Shown here: positions 50,887 through 59,947 of the stretch, piece after piece
Layout of the letters: each line of letters begins with the position of its first letter
How positions within the stretch are numbered: position 1 is the first letter of the stretch
Assembly: GCA_002307295.1 (NCBI GenBank)
Contig: DBTY01000053.1
Coordinates: forward strand, 81,084-145,083
Length of the DNA: 64,000 nt
Direction: 5' to 3'
From: Ignavibacteriales bacterium UBA1304
GTDB taxonomy: Bacteria; Bacteroidota; Ignavibacteria; Ignavibacteriales; Ignavibacteriaceae
Position numbers and translations under genes: made by a program
The notes under the pieces: model-generated
What the model was told of the DNA's origin: nothing
The model's input: the letters and a program-made list of their open reading frames with translations, nothing else
Databases searched by the model: none

Positions 50887-52862
50887 ATTAAAATAATCTC
50901 CGTATTAATAAAAGCAGGGAAGACTGCGCTTATAGAAACCATTAATTTCTTAGAGCTTGTCAGATGCCCGTAAGCCGCGGAATATTCTGTATCCTGTATT
51001 ATTGCGAATATATTTTCCGTAGAAGCGCTGAACTTTATTAGTATCTGCGCGTCTTCGCAAATGGCTAAATATTCAAGTTCTGCCGTTTTCGTTACTTCTA
51101 CATCAGGATGAAAATGTATACTGGCCGTCGCCTGATGATTTGCTCCGCCGACAAACTCGTCTTTAATTGTTATTATGTTTTTCTGTTTACGAAAATTAAA
51201 AGTCCTTTTGCATACTACCGGGTCTACCAGACGTAAATACGCATGATGCTGAACCGCCAGAATATCTTCGTCTTTATTTGTATTCCATTCAAGTATTTCC
51301 GGCTTTGTAAGGTCTTCTTTTATTTCAAAGACTCCCTTATACTCTGTTAGATATTCATTATCTACATAAACCGAGTTATGATGTTTTATTGAACGAAGCC
51401 TGTTCCGCAACAGAGTATCATTAAAATAAGAATATGTTCCCGAATCGACAATTATATTTTTGTTTTTGTAAAATAAGTCATAAGAAAAAGTATCGTCATG
51501 CCCTGGGGCGCCGCGTCCTTCTTTGCCAATTTCTCCAGCTTCAATAAAGAAGTGAAGATTAAAATTTCTGAAAATAAAATGTCCGCCCTTGCTAAATCCA
51601 ATAGAACGGAAATCGGGGCTTTCTATTTTTATATTCTTATACTTTCCCAATGCGTCAACGCCGTATAGATATATAAGGTCTGCGGTTTCTGAAGAATTAT
51701 AATATTTTAATTTTTCATCATTAAAAAGATACGCGCCAATTGGCAATGTGTACGAGTAATCTATTTTTCCAGCTCTGTTGTTATAGCTTAAAATTCTGCT
51801 GCTAATAATATCGCCTATAACGGGAGCCGAGTTATCCTTGCGTAAATATGAGCTTTGAACCGTAAACATTTTTCGCAGTCTATCGTTAAATCCTTCTGAA
51901 AATTTGAAACCATTTTTTTCGTATAGCGCTTTTGCGTTATAAAATATTTCCAAAATAGTTGAGTGGTATGGGACTGACTGTTCATAGCTTACGCCGTCTG
52001 AATACGTCTGAAGTCTGATTTCCTGCTCGAATCTGCCAAACGAAAAGTCAATATTTTTCTTCCCGTACGGATGATCCTTTATAATAAAACCTATTACTGC
52101 AAGCCCAAGCAGAGCCGCTAAATATTTGCTGTCTCTTTTTGACGAATAGTCTAAATTATTTTCAAGATAGTAAGAGTACAGTAAAAGCAACTCTATATAT
52201 TTATTAACTACTGAGACGGTAATTAATTCAGACTGCATAAAGAATCCGAAAGCGTACGCAATATTAATCAACCTAATTGCCGTTTCTTTAGAATTCATCC
52301 AGTTTACACAGCCGCAAAGCTTATTCGATTGATTAAAATCTTCCCACAGTTCCAAAAACTTACGCGTATATTTTTCATCCCGCGTTACAAGATATGCTTT
52401 GCCAAGCCAAAGCCCCTGATGAAAGCGCGCCAGCTCCCATGGATATTTTAGATCCGTTCCTTTAGGAACGTCGTAAAAATCATTTTGCCAATAAAGTCCG
52501 GCCTTCCATTCGTACCCGCTTTTATAATCGCAGTTCCAGTTTATTTTTTCGCCTAAATAAATTTCGCCCGAACTAAGGATGTCGTATTTATTCTGAATTA
52601 CCTTTTCCGCTAAAGCAAGTATATCGTTTTCAGATTCAAGCTTAAGCAGCTCTTCTTTAGCTTTGTCAAACTCATCGCGGTTATTATAAAAATTCAGAGG
52701 ATATTTTTCTTTAAACTCTTTCAGACCGCCTTCGTCAACCGGAGGAACTTTAGGCAGATTTATTTTTTTACCCGAATAGAACAGCGCCTCTACTTCTCTT
52801 CTGAAGATCTTCTTCCCCAAATAATTGTATTTCAGATTATTAATAAAATCAGTTAGTCCCAT
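50883..52862 (-). CDS. heparinase II/III-family protein
   Basis: The 659-residue protein has an N-terminal alpha/alpha toroid (about 60-370; 'GYEWKAGLYWQNDFYDVPKG', 'HQGLWLGKAYLVTRDEKYT', 'YSDGVSYEQSVPYHSTILEI' with the catalytic Tyr region). The C-terminal beta-sheet domain has 'GHDDTFSYDLFYKNKNIIVD', 'SGTYSYFND' and 'RSIKHHNSVYVDN'. These match heparinase II/III lyases that cleave uronic-acid polysaccharides. No signal peptide is seen, unlike secreted lyases. With the kinase and RmlD-like genes this suggests intracellular processing or synthesis of a surface polysaccharide; such homologues occur in capsule and O-antigen loci. Confidence 0.85.
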   Translation of the reverse strand: MGLTDFINNLKYNYLGKKIFRREVEALFYSGKKINLPKVPPVDEGGLKEFKEKYPLNFYNNRDEFDKAKEELLKLESENDILALAEKVIQNKYDILSSGEIYLGEKINWNCDYKSGYEWKAGLYWQNDFYDVPKGTDLKYPWELARFHQGLWLGKAYLVTRDEKYTRKFLELWEDFNQSNKLCGCVNWMNSKETAIRLINIAYAFGFFMQSELITVSVVNKYIELLLLYSYYLENNLDYSSKRDSKYLAALLGLAVIGFIIKDHPYGKKNIDFSFGRFEQEIRLQTYSDGVSYEQSVPYHSTILEIFYNAKALYEKNGFKFSEGFNDRLRKMFTVQSSYLRKDNSAPVIGDIISSRILSYNNRAGKIDYSYTLPIGAYLFNDEKLKYYNSSETADLIYLYGVDALGKYKNIKIESPDFRSIGFSKGGHFIFRNFNLHFFIEAGEIGKEGRGAPGHDDTFSYDLFYKNKNIIVDSGTYSYFNDTLLRNRLRSIKHHNSVYVDNEYLTEYKGVFEIKEDLTKPEILEWNTNKDEDILAVQHHAYLRLVDPVVCKRTFNFRKQKNIITIKDEFVGGANHQATASIHFHPDVEVTKTAELEYLAICEDAQILIKFSASTENIFAIIQDTEYSAAYGHLTSSKKLMVSISAVFPAFINTEIILI

Positions 52863-52870
52863 TCATTTCT

Positions 52871-54325
52871 TCACTTTAATGTTAACTGGACTACGTTTTC
52901 TATATGATATGTATGCGGGAACATATCGACGCTTTGCGTTTTAATTATTTTATATTTTTCTTCGCATAAAAGTTTCAGATCTCTTGCCTGGCTTGCCGGA
53001 TTGCAGCTTACATAAACTAATCTGCCAGGAAGCAGTTCCAAAATATCTTTAACGGTATTAGGATGCATTCCGCTGCGCGGCGGATCTAAAATAATTACGT
53101 CTGGTTTTTGTAAATTATTTTCTTCTATAAACGGAATGAACGATTTATTTAAATTCGCAGTAAAAAAACCGACGTTATCAATACCGTTCAGATTTTTATT
53201 TTCGTTAGCGTCGGCTACAGCCGGCTCAACGCTTTCAAAACCATAAACCGTTTTTGCAAATCCGGAAACAAAAATTGTAATTGTTCCGGCTCCGGAATAT
53301 AGGTCGTAAACTATTTCGTCTCCTTTAAGCTCTGCAAAATCAAGCGCGGTCTGATATAATTTTTCAGCCTGCAACGAGTTCGTTTGGAAAAACGAATTTG
53401 CGCTAATCCGGTATTTATACGCGCCGATGGTATCATAAATAAAACCGGGTCCGTAAAATACTTTTTCGTATTCGCCAAGAGCTATCAGGGCTTTTTTTGT
53501 ATTTATATTATTAATAACCGTAGTAACGGCCGGAATCTTAGCGACTAACTCTTTTGTATACTCGCCAAACAATTCGTCGTCTTCGTTAAACGTAACAAGA
53601 TTGACCATTAAACCGTTTGTGTGATGCGATTGCTTTATAACAAGATTTCTCAGATAACCTGAGTTTGTCTTTGTTGAATAAATAGATACGCCTCGGCTCT
53701 TAAAAAAATCTCTTGTAAAATTCAGTATTGCGTTGCTTTCTTCTGATTGTAAGAAACATTCGTTTATATCAAGAACTTTATCAAACATATTTGGTATATG
53801 CAGACCAAGCGCAAAATTTCTGTCAAATTCCGTATCCGTATTAATTTCATCCTGCGTAAGCCATCTTTTTTCAGCAAACGAGAACTCCATTTTATTCCTG
53901 TAGAAAAATGTATTCTCAGCGGCTACAATGGGTTCGGTTTCAAAATCTTTCAATCCGCCAATTCTTGTCAGAATATCAGAAACCTGCTCCTGTTTATACT
54001 TAAGCTGTACTTCATATTGCAGATCCTGTTGTTTACAGCCTCCGCAGATCCCAAAATACTTACATCGCGCTTTAATTCTAAGAGGAGAAGGCTTTAGCAG
54101 TTCTACTACTTTTGATTCGGCATACGATTTCTTAATTTTTGTAAGAGATACTTTGACTACGTCTCCCGGATATCCGCCCATTGCAAAAACCACATAGTTG
54201 TTCTCTATTGCGGCTTCTTCATTTTTAGGGCCTTCTACTATTAAGCCCTTATTAACTTTTGCAATGCCTTTCCCTTCGTAAGCGTACTTGGTTATTTCTA
54301 AATCTAACGCGTCTCCTTTTTTCAC
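52871..54325 (-). CDS. rlmD: 23S rRNA (uracil-5-)-methyltransferase, RlmD/RumA family
   Basis: The 484-residue enzyme has an N-terminal TRAM domain (about 1-75). The iron-sulphur cysteines are in 'CKYFGICGGC' (about 88-97) and a later Cys ('INECFLQ'). The SAM fold has 'DLYSGAGTITIF', 'DPPRSGMHP' and the catalytic Cys in 'VYVSCNPASQARDL' (about 443). It makes 5-methyluridine in 23S rRNA or, in some lineages, in tRNA (TrmA); family membership cannot decide which. It uses a GTG start with AAGGA upstream and overlaps the preceding methyltransferase gene by 4 bases (GTGA). Unusually it lies in an operon with sugar genes. Confidence 0.88.
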   Translation of the reverse strand: MKKGDALDLEITKYAYEGKGIAKVNKGLIVEGPKNEEAAIENNYVVFAMGGYPGDVVKVSLTKIKKSYAESKVVELLKPSPLRIKARCKYFGICGGCKQQDLQYEVQLKYKQEQVSDILTRIGGLKDFETEPIVAAENTFFYRNKMEFSFAEKRWLTQDEINTDTEFDRNFALGLHIPNMFDKVLDINECFLQSEESNAILNFTRDFFKSRGVSIYSTKTNSGYLRNLVIKQSHHTNGLMVNLVTFNEDDELFGEYTKELVAKIPAVTTVINNINTKKALIALGEYEKVFYGPGFIYDTIGAYKYRISANSFFQTNSLQAEKLYQTALDFAELKGDEIVYDLYSGAGTITIFVSGFAKTVYGFESVEPAVADANENKNLNGIDNVGFFTANLNKSFIPFIEENNLQKPDVIILDPPRSGMHPNTVKDILELLPGRLVYVSCNPASQARDLKLLCEEKYKIIKTQSVDMFPHTYHIENVVQLTLK

Positions 54326-55041
54326 AAAATTCCTTTTTGAAGCATAAATACATAAAAGCCGATATGTTTATCGCCCCCTTGTTTGAGGTAAACATTAGCT
54401 TCATGCGATATTTTATTAATAATTGTTTTATTAAACCTTACTTCGTCTTCTGTAAGATTCGTATTGCGGTTTGCCGCTAAAAACTCGCAAACCCGGTAAA
54501 AATTAGTTAATGCATAGGATAAATCTTTTTCCGATAGGATCGTAAAGCCATGTTCAGGATAATAAGTCCTAAGTTCTTCATAAAAAAGAGGATCAAGTTC
54601 AGATCTTTCCCACAAGTCTTTAATTACCTGCGGAACCTCTTTTGTAAGACTTACAATTTCGCCCGCGCATAAAGTCCCATCCGGTTTTATAATCCGTTTA
54701 ATTTCTTTTACAATCTTATTTCTGTTAATGCTCGAAACCGAACATTGCGAAAAGACCAAATCGAAAAATGAGTCCTTAAAATCCGTATTTGCATATTCCA
54801 TCATACGGACGCTCACATTTTTATATGCGTTTAATTTAATTCTTGCATTCAACAGCATATCGTTATCGTCTACAATAAGATACACCTTGCCGTCTTCAGC
54901 CGCTTTGGCAAAAAACTCGGTAATCTCTTCCATTCCGCTGCCAATTATAAGGATTGTTTTGTCTTCGGGTTTATAATTTTGAATAAGCAATTCAAACTGC
55001 CTGTACCCGCCAGGGATAAATATTTCGTTTTTTATTTTCAT
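54322..55041 (-). CDS. class I SAM-dependent methyltransferase
   Basis: The 239-residue protein is a plain class I methyltransferase: motif I 'TILIIGSGMEEITEFFA', 'KVYLIVDDNDMLLNA', then 'SVRMMEYANTDFKDSFFDLV', and 'IKRIIKPDGTLCAGEIVSL'. It resembles UbiE/COQ5-type and small-molecule methyltransferases, but a substrate cannot be named. It is the first gene of the leftward operon, with its promoter in the 120-base spacer shared with the divergent S9 peptidase gene. Confidence 0.78.
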   Translation of the reverse strand: MKIKNEIFIPGGYRQFELLIQNYKPEDKTILIIGSGMEEITEFFAKAAEDGKVYLIVDDNDMLLNARIKLNAYKNVSVRMMEYANTDFKDSFFDLVFSQCSVSSINRNKIVKEIKRIIKPDGTLCAGEIVSLTKEVPQVIKDLWERSELDPLFYEELRTYYPEHGFTILSEKDLSYALTNFYRVCEFLAANRNTNLTEDEVRFNKTIINKISHEANVYLKQGGDKHIGFYVFMLQKGIL

Positions 55042-55163
55042 ATAAACAAATATAATGAAAAATAGTCGTTTTAATTAAATTAATTAAGTCTTTAATCATT
55101 GCCTTTCTACGCAAGTTCTGCTAATTTTAAGATCAAAAAAGAACTATATATATCGAGGAAAAA

Positions 55164-57212
55164 ATGTTAAGATATCATTTTACTTTTCTGCTCCCTGTTT
55201 TAATTACCGCTTTATTCTCCGCTTCTGGATTTTCGCAGACTAAAAAGCCTATTAGCGTAGACGATCTTTGGGCTATGAAAAGGGTTGGGACTGTAACTCT
55301 TTCTCCAGATGGAAAGACGCTCGCTTTTACTTTAACCTCTTACAGCGTAGAACTAAACAAGGGAAATTCCGATATATATTTAGTTGATATTGACGGTAAA
55401 AATTTACGCGCAATCAAAAACAGCGATAAAAACGAAGGCGAACCAAAATTTTCTCCTGACGGAAAACAAATTGCCTATACTTACGACGGTCAGATATGGC
55501 TGGCTAATATTGACGGCTCTGACGCAAAACAATTGACCAATATTTCTACAAAGGCTTCCGATTTTGTCTGGTCGCCGGACGGAACCAAAATGCTTTTTGT
55601 TTCCTCCGTTTATCCTGAATGCGCCGACGACGCAGCAAACAAAATTAAAGCCAAACAAAAAGAAGACAGTAAAGTTAAGGCAAGTATTTTTGACGAACTA
55701 ATGTACCGCCATTGGGATAGCTGGCGGGAAGGACTTAGAAGCCATCTCTTTTTATTTGATATAAAAACAAAAGAAGCTACCGACCTGACTTTATTCAGCA
55801 AAAGCGACGTGCCTCCAATAGCTTTAGGAAGCGATAAAGATTATTCTTTTTCTCCCGACGGAAAAGAGATCGCTTTTACCATGAATCCAGACGCTCCTGC
55901 TTCTACCAGCACCAATAACGAAATTTATTTAATTAACGTAAGCGATATTAAACACGGCGAAAAAACTCCTCATACTCTAATTTCAGAAAGTAAAGGGAAC
56001 GACAACCAGCCGGTTTACTCGCCTGACGGCAAATATATAGCCTTCTGCTCTATGGAACGCGCAAAATTTGAAGCTGATAAACAAAGACTTATGATATACG
56101 ACAGAGCGGCTAAAACTCTGCGTAACCTTAGCGGCAGTTTCGACCGTTCGGTTCAGGAAATAGTCTGGTCGCCTGACTCCAAAACCATTTATTTTAACGC
56201 AGAAAATGAAATCTATGAAGCTGTTTATAAAGCCGATATTGAGTCGGGTAAAATTGAGCCCGTTTACAGCGAGCATATAAATACAAACCTTATTGTTTCG
56301 CCCAACGGTAAAAATCTATATTTCAAACAACAGAGAACAAATTTACCATATGAGCTCTTTACTTTAAATTTGGGTAAAAAAGAAGCAAAACAAATTACCT
56401 TTATTAATAAAGAAAGACTCGATAAATTAGAAATGAATCCGCTTGAAACTTTTACTACGGAAGGCGCAGATGGAACCCCGGTGCAGTCGATTTTAGTAAA
56501 GCCTCCGTTCTTTGACGCGGCTAAAAAGTATCCAATGCTCTTTTTAATTCACGGCGGCCCGCAGGGAGCCTGGAACGACGATTTCCATTACCGCTGGAAC
56601 CCGCAGGTATTTGCAGCTCAGGGCTACGTGGTTGTAGAAGTTAACCCAAGAGGCAGCACGGGATACGGACAAAAATTTACTGATGAGATTTCGAGAGACT
56701 GGGGCGGCAAAGTTTATACGGATTTAATGAACTCTTATGATTACGCATTAAAGACCTTTAATTTTATTGATAAAAATAATACATTTGCCGCTGGAGCTTC
56801 TTACGGCGGATATATGATTAACTGGATTGCAGGGCATACCGACAGGTTTAACGCTTTAGTTGTTCACGACGGCGTATTTAACTTAGAAAGCATGTGGGGA
56901 ACTACTGAGGAATTATGGTTTGCTGAATGGGAAAACGGCGGAACTCCATGGGAAAGCAGAGAATTGTATGCCAAATGGTCGCCTCATAAATTTATTCAGA
57001 ACTGCAAAACTCCAATGCTAATTGTGCACGGAGGAAATGATTTTAGAGTGCCGGAAGAACAGGCTTTTCAGCTATTTACTTCGCTTCAGCGCTTAGGCAT
57101 AGAAAGCAAGTTTTTATATTTCCCTGACGAAACGCATTTTGTTTCTAAACCGCAAAACGCGCAGCTTTGGTGGAATACTCTTTTTGAATGGTTTGCTAAA
57201 CATAAAAAATAA
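55164..57212 (+). CDS. exported S9 prolyl-oligopeptidase-type peptidase
   Basis: The 682-residue protein has a signal peptide (to about 'GFSQT', 23). A propeller of PD40/WD40-like repeats follows ('TLSPDGKTLAF', 'FSPDGKQIAYT', 'WSPDGTKMLFV' and so on, about 40-420). The catalytic alpha/beta hydrolase has Ser in 'FAAGASYGGYMINWI' (about 544), Asp in 'HGGNDFRVPEEQ' (about 623) and His in 'PDETHFVS' (about 655). It is of the acylaminoacyl-peptidase/oligopeptidase subgroup. GAGG lies upstream of the ATG. It is the first gene of a rightward cluster. A second S9 enzyme at 45-47 kb suggests peptide scavenging in the periplasm. Confidence 0.9.
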   Translation: MLRYHFTFLLPVLITALFSASGFSQTKKPISVDDLWAMKRVGTVTLSPDGKTLAFTLTSYSVELNKGNSDIYLVDIDGKNLRAIKNSDKNEGEPKFSPDGKQIAYTYDGQIWLANIDGSDAKQLTNISTKASDFVWSPDGTKMLFVSSVYPECADDAANKIKAKQKEDSKVKASIFDELMYRHWDSWREGLRSHLFLFDIKTKEATDLTLFSKSDVPPIALGSDKDYSFSPDGKEIAFTMNPDAPASTSTNNEIYLINVSDIKHGEKTPHTLISESKGNDNQPVYSPDGKYIAFCSMERAKFEADKQRLMIYDRAAKTLRNLSGSFDRSVQEIVWSPDSKTIYFNAENEIYEAVYKADIESGKIEPVYSEHINTNLIVSPNGKNLYFKQQRTNLPYELFTLNLGKKEAKQITFINKERLDKLEMNPLETFTTEGADGTPVQSILVKPPFFDAAKKYPMLFLIHGGPQGAWNDDFHYRWNPQVFAAQGYVVVEVNPRGSTGYGQKFTDEISRDWGGKVYTDLMNSYDYALKTFNFIDKNNTFAAGASYGGYMINWIAGHTDRFNALVVHDGVFNLESMWGTTEELWFAEWENGGTPWESRELYAKWSPHKFIQNCKTPMLIVHGGNDFRVPEEQAFQLFTSLQRLGIESKFLYFPDETHFVSKPQNAQLWWNTLFEWFAKHKK

Positions 57213-57234
57213 TTTTAAGAAAAAAGGCTAAAGT

Positions 57235-57585
57235 ATGAACGATGCAGAAATGAAGTATTCCGATTTTGAATTTGACGACGAGGAATCCGTAATTAAAAAT
57301 TCGGCGGTTGTTGAAGCAAAGCTGTGGACTAAATTAGAAAAAACTGGCAGAAAGATTTCGTTTGCTAAAGACGTTAAAGCTCTCTATCATTATATGCGCG
57401 ACCCTAACGTGCCCTGGTACCGTAAATCGGTAGTTGTGGCGGCGTTAATTTATTTTATTTCTCCTATTGACGCTATACCTGATTTTATCCCAATAATTGG
57501 TTATCTTGACGATATGGGCGTAATTGTTGCGCTATTAAAATATTTAGGCGGCGAACTTGTGCCGTATTATGAAGGAATAAATTAA
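57235..57585 (+). CDS. YkvA-family (DUF1232) small membrane protein
   Basis: The 116-residue protein has a charged N-terminal half and the DUF1232 core 'ALYHYMRDPNVPWYRKSVVV' followed by 'YFISPIDAIPDFIPIIGYLD' and 'DMGVIVALLKYLG'. The hydrophobic stretches suggest membrane association. The family has no defined biochemical role. It lies 22 bases after the S9 peptidase gene and its stop overlaps the NUDIX start (TAATG), so it is co-translated. Confidence 0.85.
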   Translation: MNDAEMKYSDFEFDDEESVIKNSAVVEAKLWTKLEKTGRKISFAKDVKALYHYMRDPNVPWYRKSVVVAALIYFISPIDAIPDFIPIIGYLDDMGVIVALLKYLGGELVPYYEGIN

Positions 57586-58124
57586 TGATGAATTTTAAGG
57601 TGACTAAAAGCGATCTTATATTTAAAGGACGCGTGTTCGATTTAAAAGTCGACCAGATTGAATACCCAAGCGGGAATAAAGGCGTTAGAGAAACTGCTCT
57701 GCATAACGGCGGAGCCGTAATTGTAGCTTATACAGACGAAAAGAAAATAGTTCTTGTCCGTCAATACCGGTACCCCTTACAGGATATGCTGATTGAGCTC
57801 CCTGCAGGCAAATTAGAGATAGGAGAAGATCCGCTAGTGTGCGCTACCAGAGAATTAACGGAAGAAACAGGCTATACCGCCAAAAACATTAAGAAGCTAA
57901 CCGCTATGCCAACAGCTCCCGGCTTCTGTTCGGAAGTGCTGCACTTATATCTTGCGACGGGACTTACGAAAGGCGCGCCGCACAGAGAAGAAGGCGAGTA
58001 CGGCATGGAAATGTTTGAATATACAATTCCAGAAATCGAAGCAAAAATTCTAAGCGGAGAAATAACCGACTCCAAAACTATTGCAGGCATATTTTTAACA
58101 AAACTATCCTTAAATATTCAGTAA
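57585..58124 (+). CDS. NUDIX hydrolase, ADP-ribose pyrophosphatase type
   Basis: It hydrolyses nucleoside diphosphate linked to X, most likely ADP-ribose to AMP and ribose-5-phosphate. The 179-residue protein has a complete NUDIX box (G-x5-E-x7-REUxEExGU; starts 'GKLEIGEDPL', then 'RELTEETGY') and the ADPRase-type flank 'LVRQYRYPLQDMLIELPAG'. The Pro about 17 residues past the box ('TAPGFCSE') also fits ADPRase. It is in a chain with the YkvA gene and RecN through one-base stop/start overlaps. Confidence 0.9.
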   Translation: MMNFKVTKSDLIFKGRVFDLKVDQIEYPSGNKGVRETALHNGGAVIVAYTDEKKIVLVRQYRYPLQDMLIELPAGKLEIGEDPLVCATRELTEETGYTAKNIKKLTAMPTAPGFCSEVLHLYLATGLTKGAPHREEGEYGMEMFEYTIPEIEAKILSGEITDSKTIAGIFLTKLSLNIQ

Positions 58125-59827
58125 TGCTAAAAACTCTTCAAATAAAAGATTACGCTTTAATAGAATGCGTCAACGTCGAATTCGGCAAAGGATTAAATAT
58201 CATCACCGGCGAAACTGGAGCGGGCAAATCTATTTTGATTGACGCTATGGGACTCCTGCTCGGCGAACGGGCTTCGGCGGACGTTATCAGAAAGGGCGCT
58301 TCCAAATCGATTATTGAAGGAATTTTTGACGTTACTGAAAATAAAAAAGTTAAAGCGCTGCTTTCGCAAAACGATATTGATTTTTCCGACGAACTTATTG
58401 TAAGACGCGAAATTTCATCAAAAGGCTCTAACCGCTGCTTTATTAACGATACTCCTGTTAATCTTAATCTGATAAAAGATATTGGCAACCTCTTAGTCGA
58501 TTTGCATGGTCAGCACGAACATCAGTCTTTGCTAAGAACTGAAACCCATATCGATTTCCTTGACGAATTCGGAAACTTAGAAGCGAACCTTTCAGAGTAT
58601 CAAAAAAACTATTCGGCGCTCTCGTCGTTGATTACAGAATTGCGGACTATTTCTGAAAAGGAAGGCGTCTTAAAAGAAAAAAAAGACCTCTATTCTTTTC
58701 AGATAAAAGAAATTGATCAGGTCTCTCCGCTTGAAGACGAAGACGATAAACTTACTGAAGAATTGCTGATATTGGAGAACTCTGAAAAATTATTAGACCT
58801 CACTTCAGACGTTTACCAAAAGCTTTATGAAGATGAAAATTCTGTTTTCGATTCGTTAGAAAGCGCGGGGGTCGATATAAAAGAGCTTGCAAAAATTGAC
58901 AAATCGCTTGAAGAAATTTTAGCGGAATATACTTCCGCCAAAACTTTGATTGCCGAAATTTCTTCTTCGCTACGCAGCTATAAAGATAATATTGAGTTAG
59001 ACTCTGAAAAAATTGACGCTATAAGAGACCGTCTTGGCGCAATTTCTCTGCTTAAGAAAAAATACGGCGGAACTATAAAAGCGATTTTAACGCATCGTGA
59101 AAAAATTTATTCCGAACTTGAACTTGCCGAAAATTTTGAAGACCGCATTAGCAGCCTGAAAACAGACATTGCAAAACAGCGCGAGCTTTGCGGAACTGAA
59201 GCCGAAAAAATATCGGTTATCCGAAATAAAATTGCGATCAAGGTTTGTAAAGAGGTTGAAGAATCATTACAGTTTCTGGGAATACAAAACTCAGTTTTTA
59301 AAGTTAATATCATACAAAAGTCTGCGGAGAATGAATCCTCGTCATACATAACTCTTAAAGGCAAAAAATATAAATGCTCGTCAAAAGGCTTTGACGAAGT
59401 AGAGTTTTTTATTTCAGCTAATCTTGGCGAAGACGCTAAACCGCTTGTGAAGGTTGCTTCGGGCGGAGAGGTATCCAGAATAATGCTGGCTCTAAAATCT
59501 ACTCTTGCTAAAAACGACAAGCTCCCTCTTTTAATTTTTGACGAAATTGACACAGGAGTAAGCGGAAGAATTGCTCAAAAAGTCGGGCAGGCTTTAAAAT
59601 CGTTAGCGGAGTTTCACCAGATAATTTCTATTACTCACCTGCCGCAAATCGCTGGATTAGGCCATCAGCACTATGCAGTGGAAAAACAGGTTATCGACGG
59701 AAGAGTATTAAGCTCTATACGCGGCTTAGAAAAAGAAGAAAGAATTAAAGAAGTGGCAAAACTGATGAGCGGACAGGAAGTTACAGAATCGAGCCTTAGC
59801 AGCGCCCGCGAACTTATGGGCTTATAA
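58124..59827 (+). CDS. recN: DNA repair ATPase RecN
   Basis: RecN is an SMC-like ATPase that helps bring together DNA double-strand breaks. The 567-residue length is normal. It has 'MLKTLQIKDYALIECVNVEF', Walker A 'ITGETGAGKSILIDAMGLLL' (about 28-47), a long coiled coil (about 150-360), the ABC signature 'VASGGEVSRIMLALKS' and Walker B 'LLIFDEIDTGVSG'. 'ITHLPQIAGLGHQHYAVEKQ' completes the head. The NUDIX gene overlaps by one base (TAATG). No LexA-type operator was recognised upstream, and transcription appears to come from the operon. Confidence 0.95.
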   Translation: MLKTLQIKDYALIECVNVEFGKGLNIITGETGAGKSILIDAMGLLLGERASADVIRKGASKSIIEGIFDVTENKKVKALLSQNDIDFSDELIVRREISSKGSNRCFINDTPVNLNLIKDIGNLLVDLHGQHEHQSLLRTETHIDFLDEFGNLEANLSEYQKNYSALSSLITELRTISEKEGVLKEKKDLYSFQIKEIDQVSPLEDEDDKLTEELLILENSEKLLDLTSDVYQKLYEDENSVFDSLESAGVDIKELAKIDKSLEEILAEYTSAKTLIAEISSSLRSYKDNIELDSEKIDAIRDRLGAISLLKKKYGGTIKAILTHREKIYSELELAENFEDRISSLKTDIAKQRELCGTEAEKISVIRNKIAIKVCKEVEESLQFLGIQNSVFKVNIIQKSAENESSSYITLKGKKYKCSSKGFDEVEFFISANLGEDAKPLVKVASGGEVSRIMLALKSTLAKNDKLPLLIFDEIDTGVSGRIAQKVGQALKSLAEFHQIISITHLPQIAGLGHQHYAVEKQVIDGRVLSSIRGLEKEERIKEVAKLMSGQEVTESSLSSARELMGL

Positions 59828-59895
59828 CCGCAGAATAGTTCGTAACCGCGGAATTTATTTGTTTTATATTTGTCTGGGCCTATTATTGAAGCGCG

Positions 59896-59918
59896 GTCGC
59901 TGAGCTTGTCGAAGCGAC
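59896..59918. repeat. palindromic intergenic element CTGAGCTTGTCGAAG
   Basis: GTCGCT and AGCGAC enclose GAGCTTGTCGA, giving a 6-base stem in the 120-base gap between RecN and HemW. The core CTGAGCTTGTCGAAG is a short palindromic sequence found repeatedly between genes in many bacterial genomes. Confidence 0.6.
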
Positions 59919-59947
59919 ATTCATTAATTTAATCCTAAAGTATTTAT

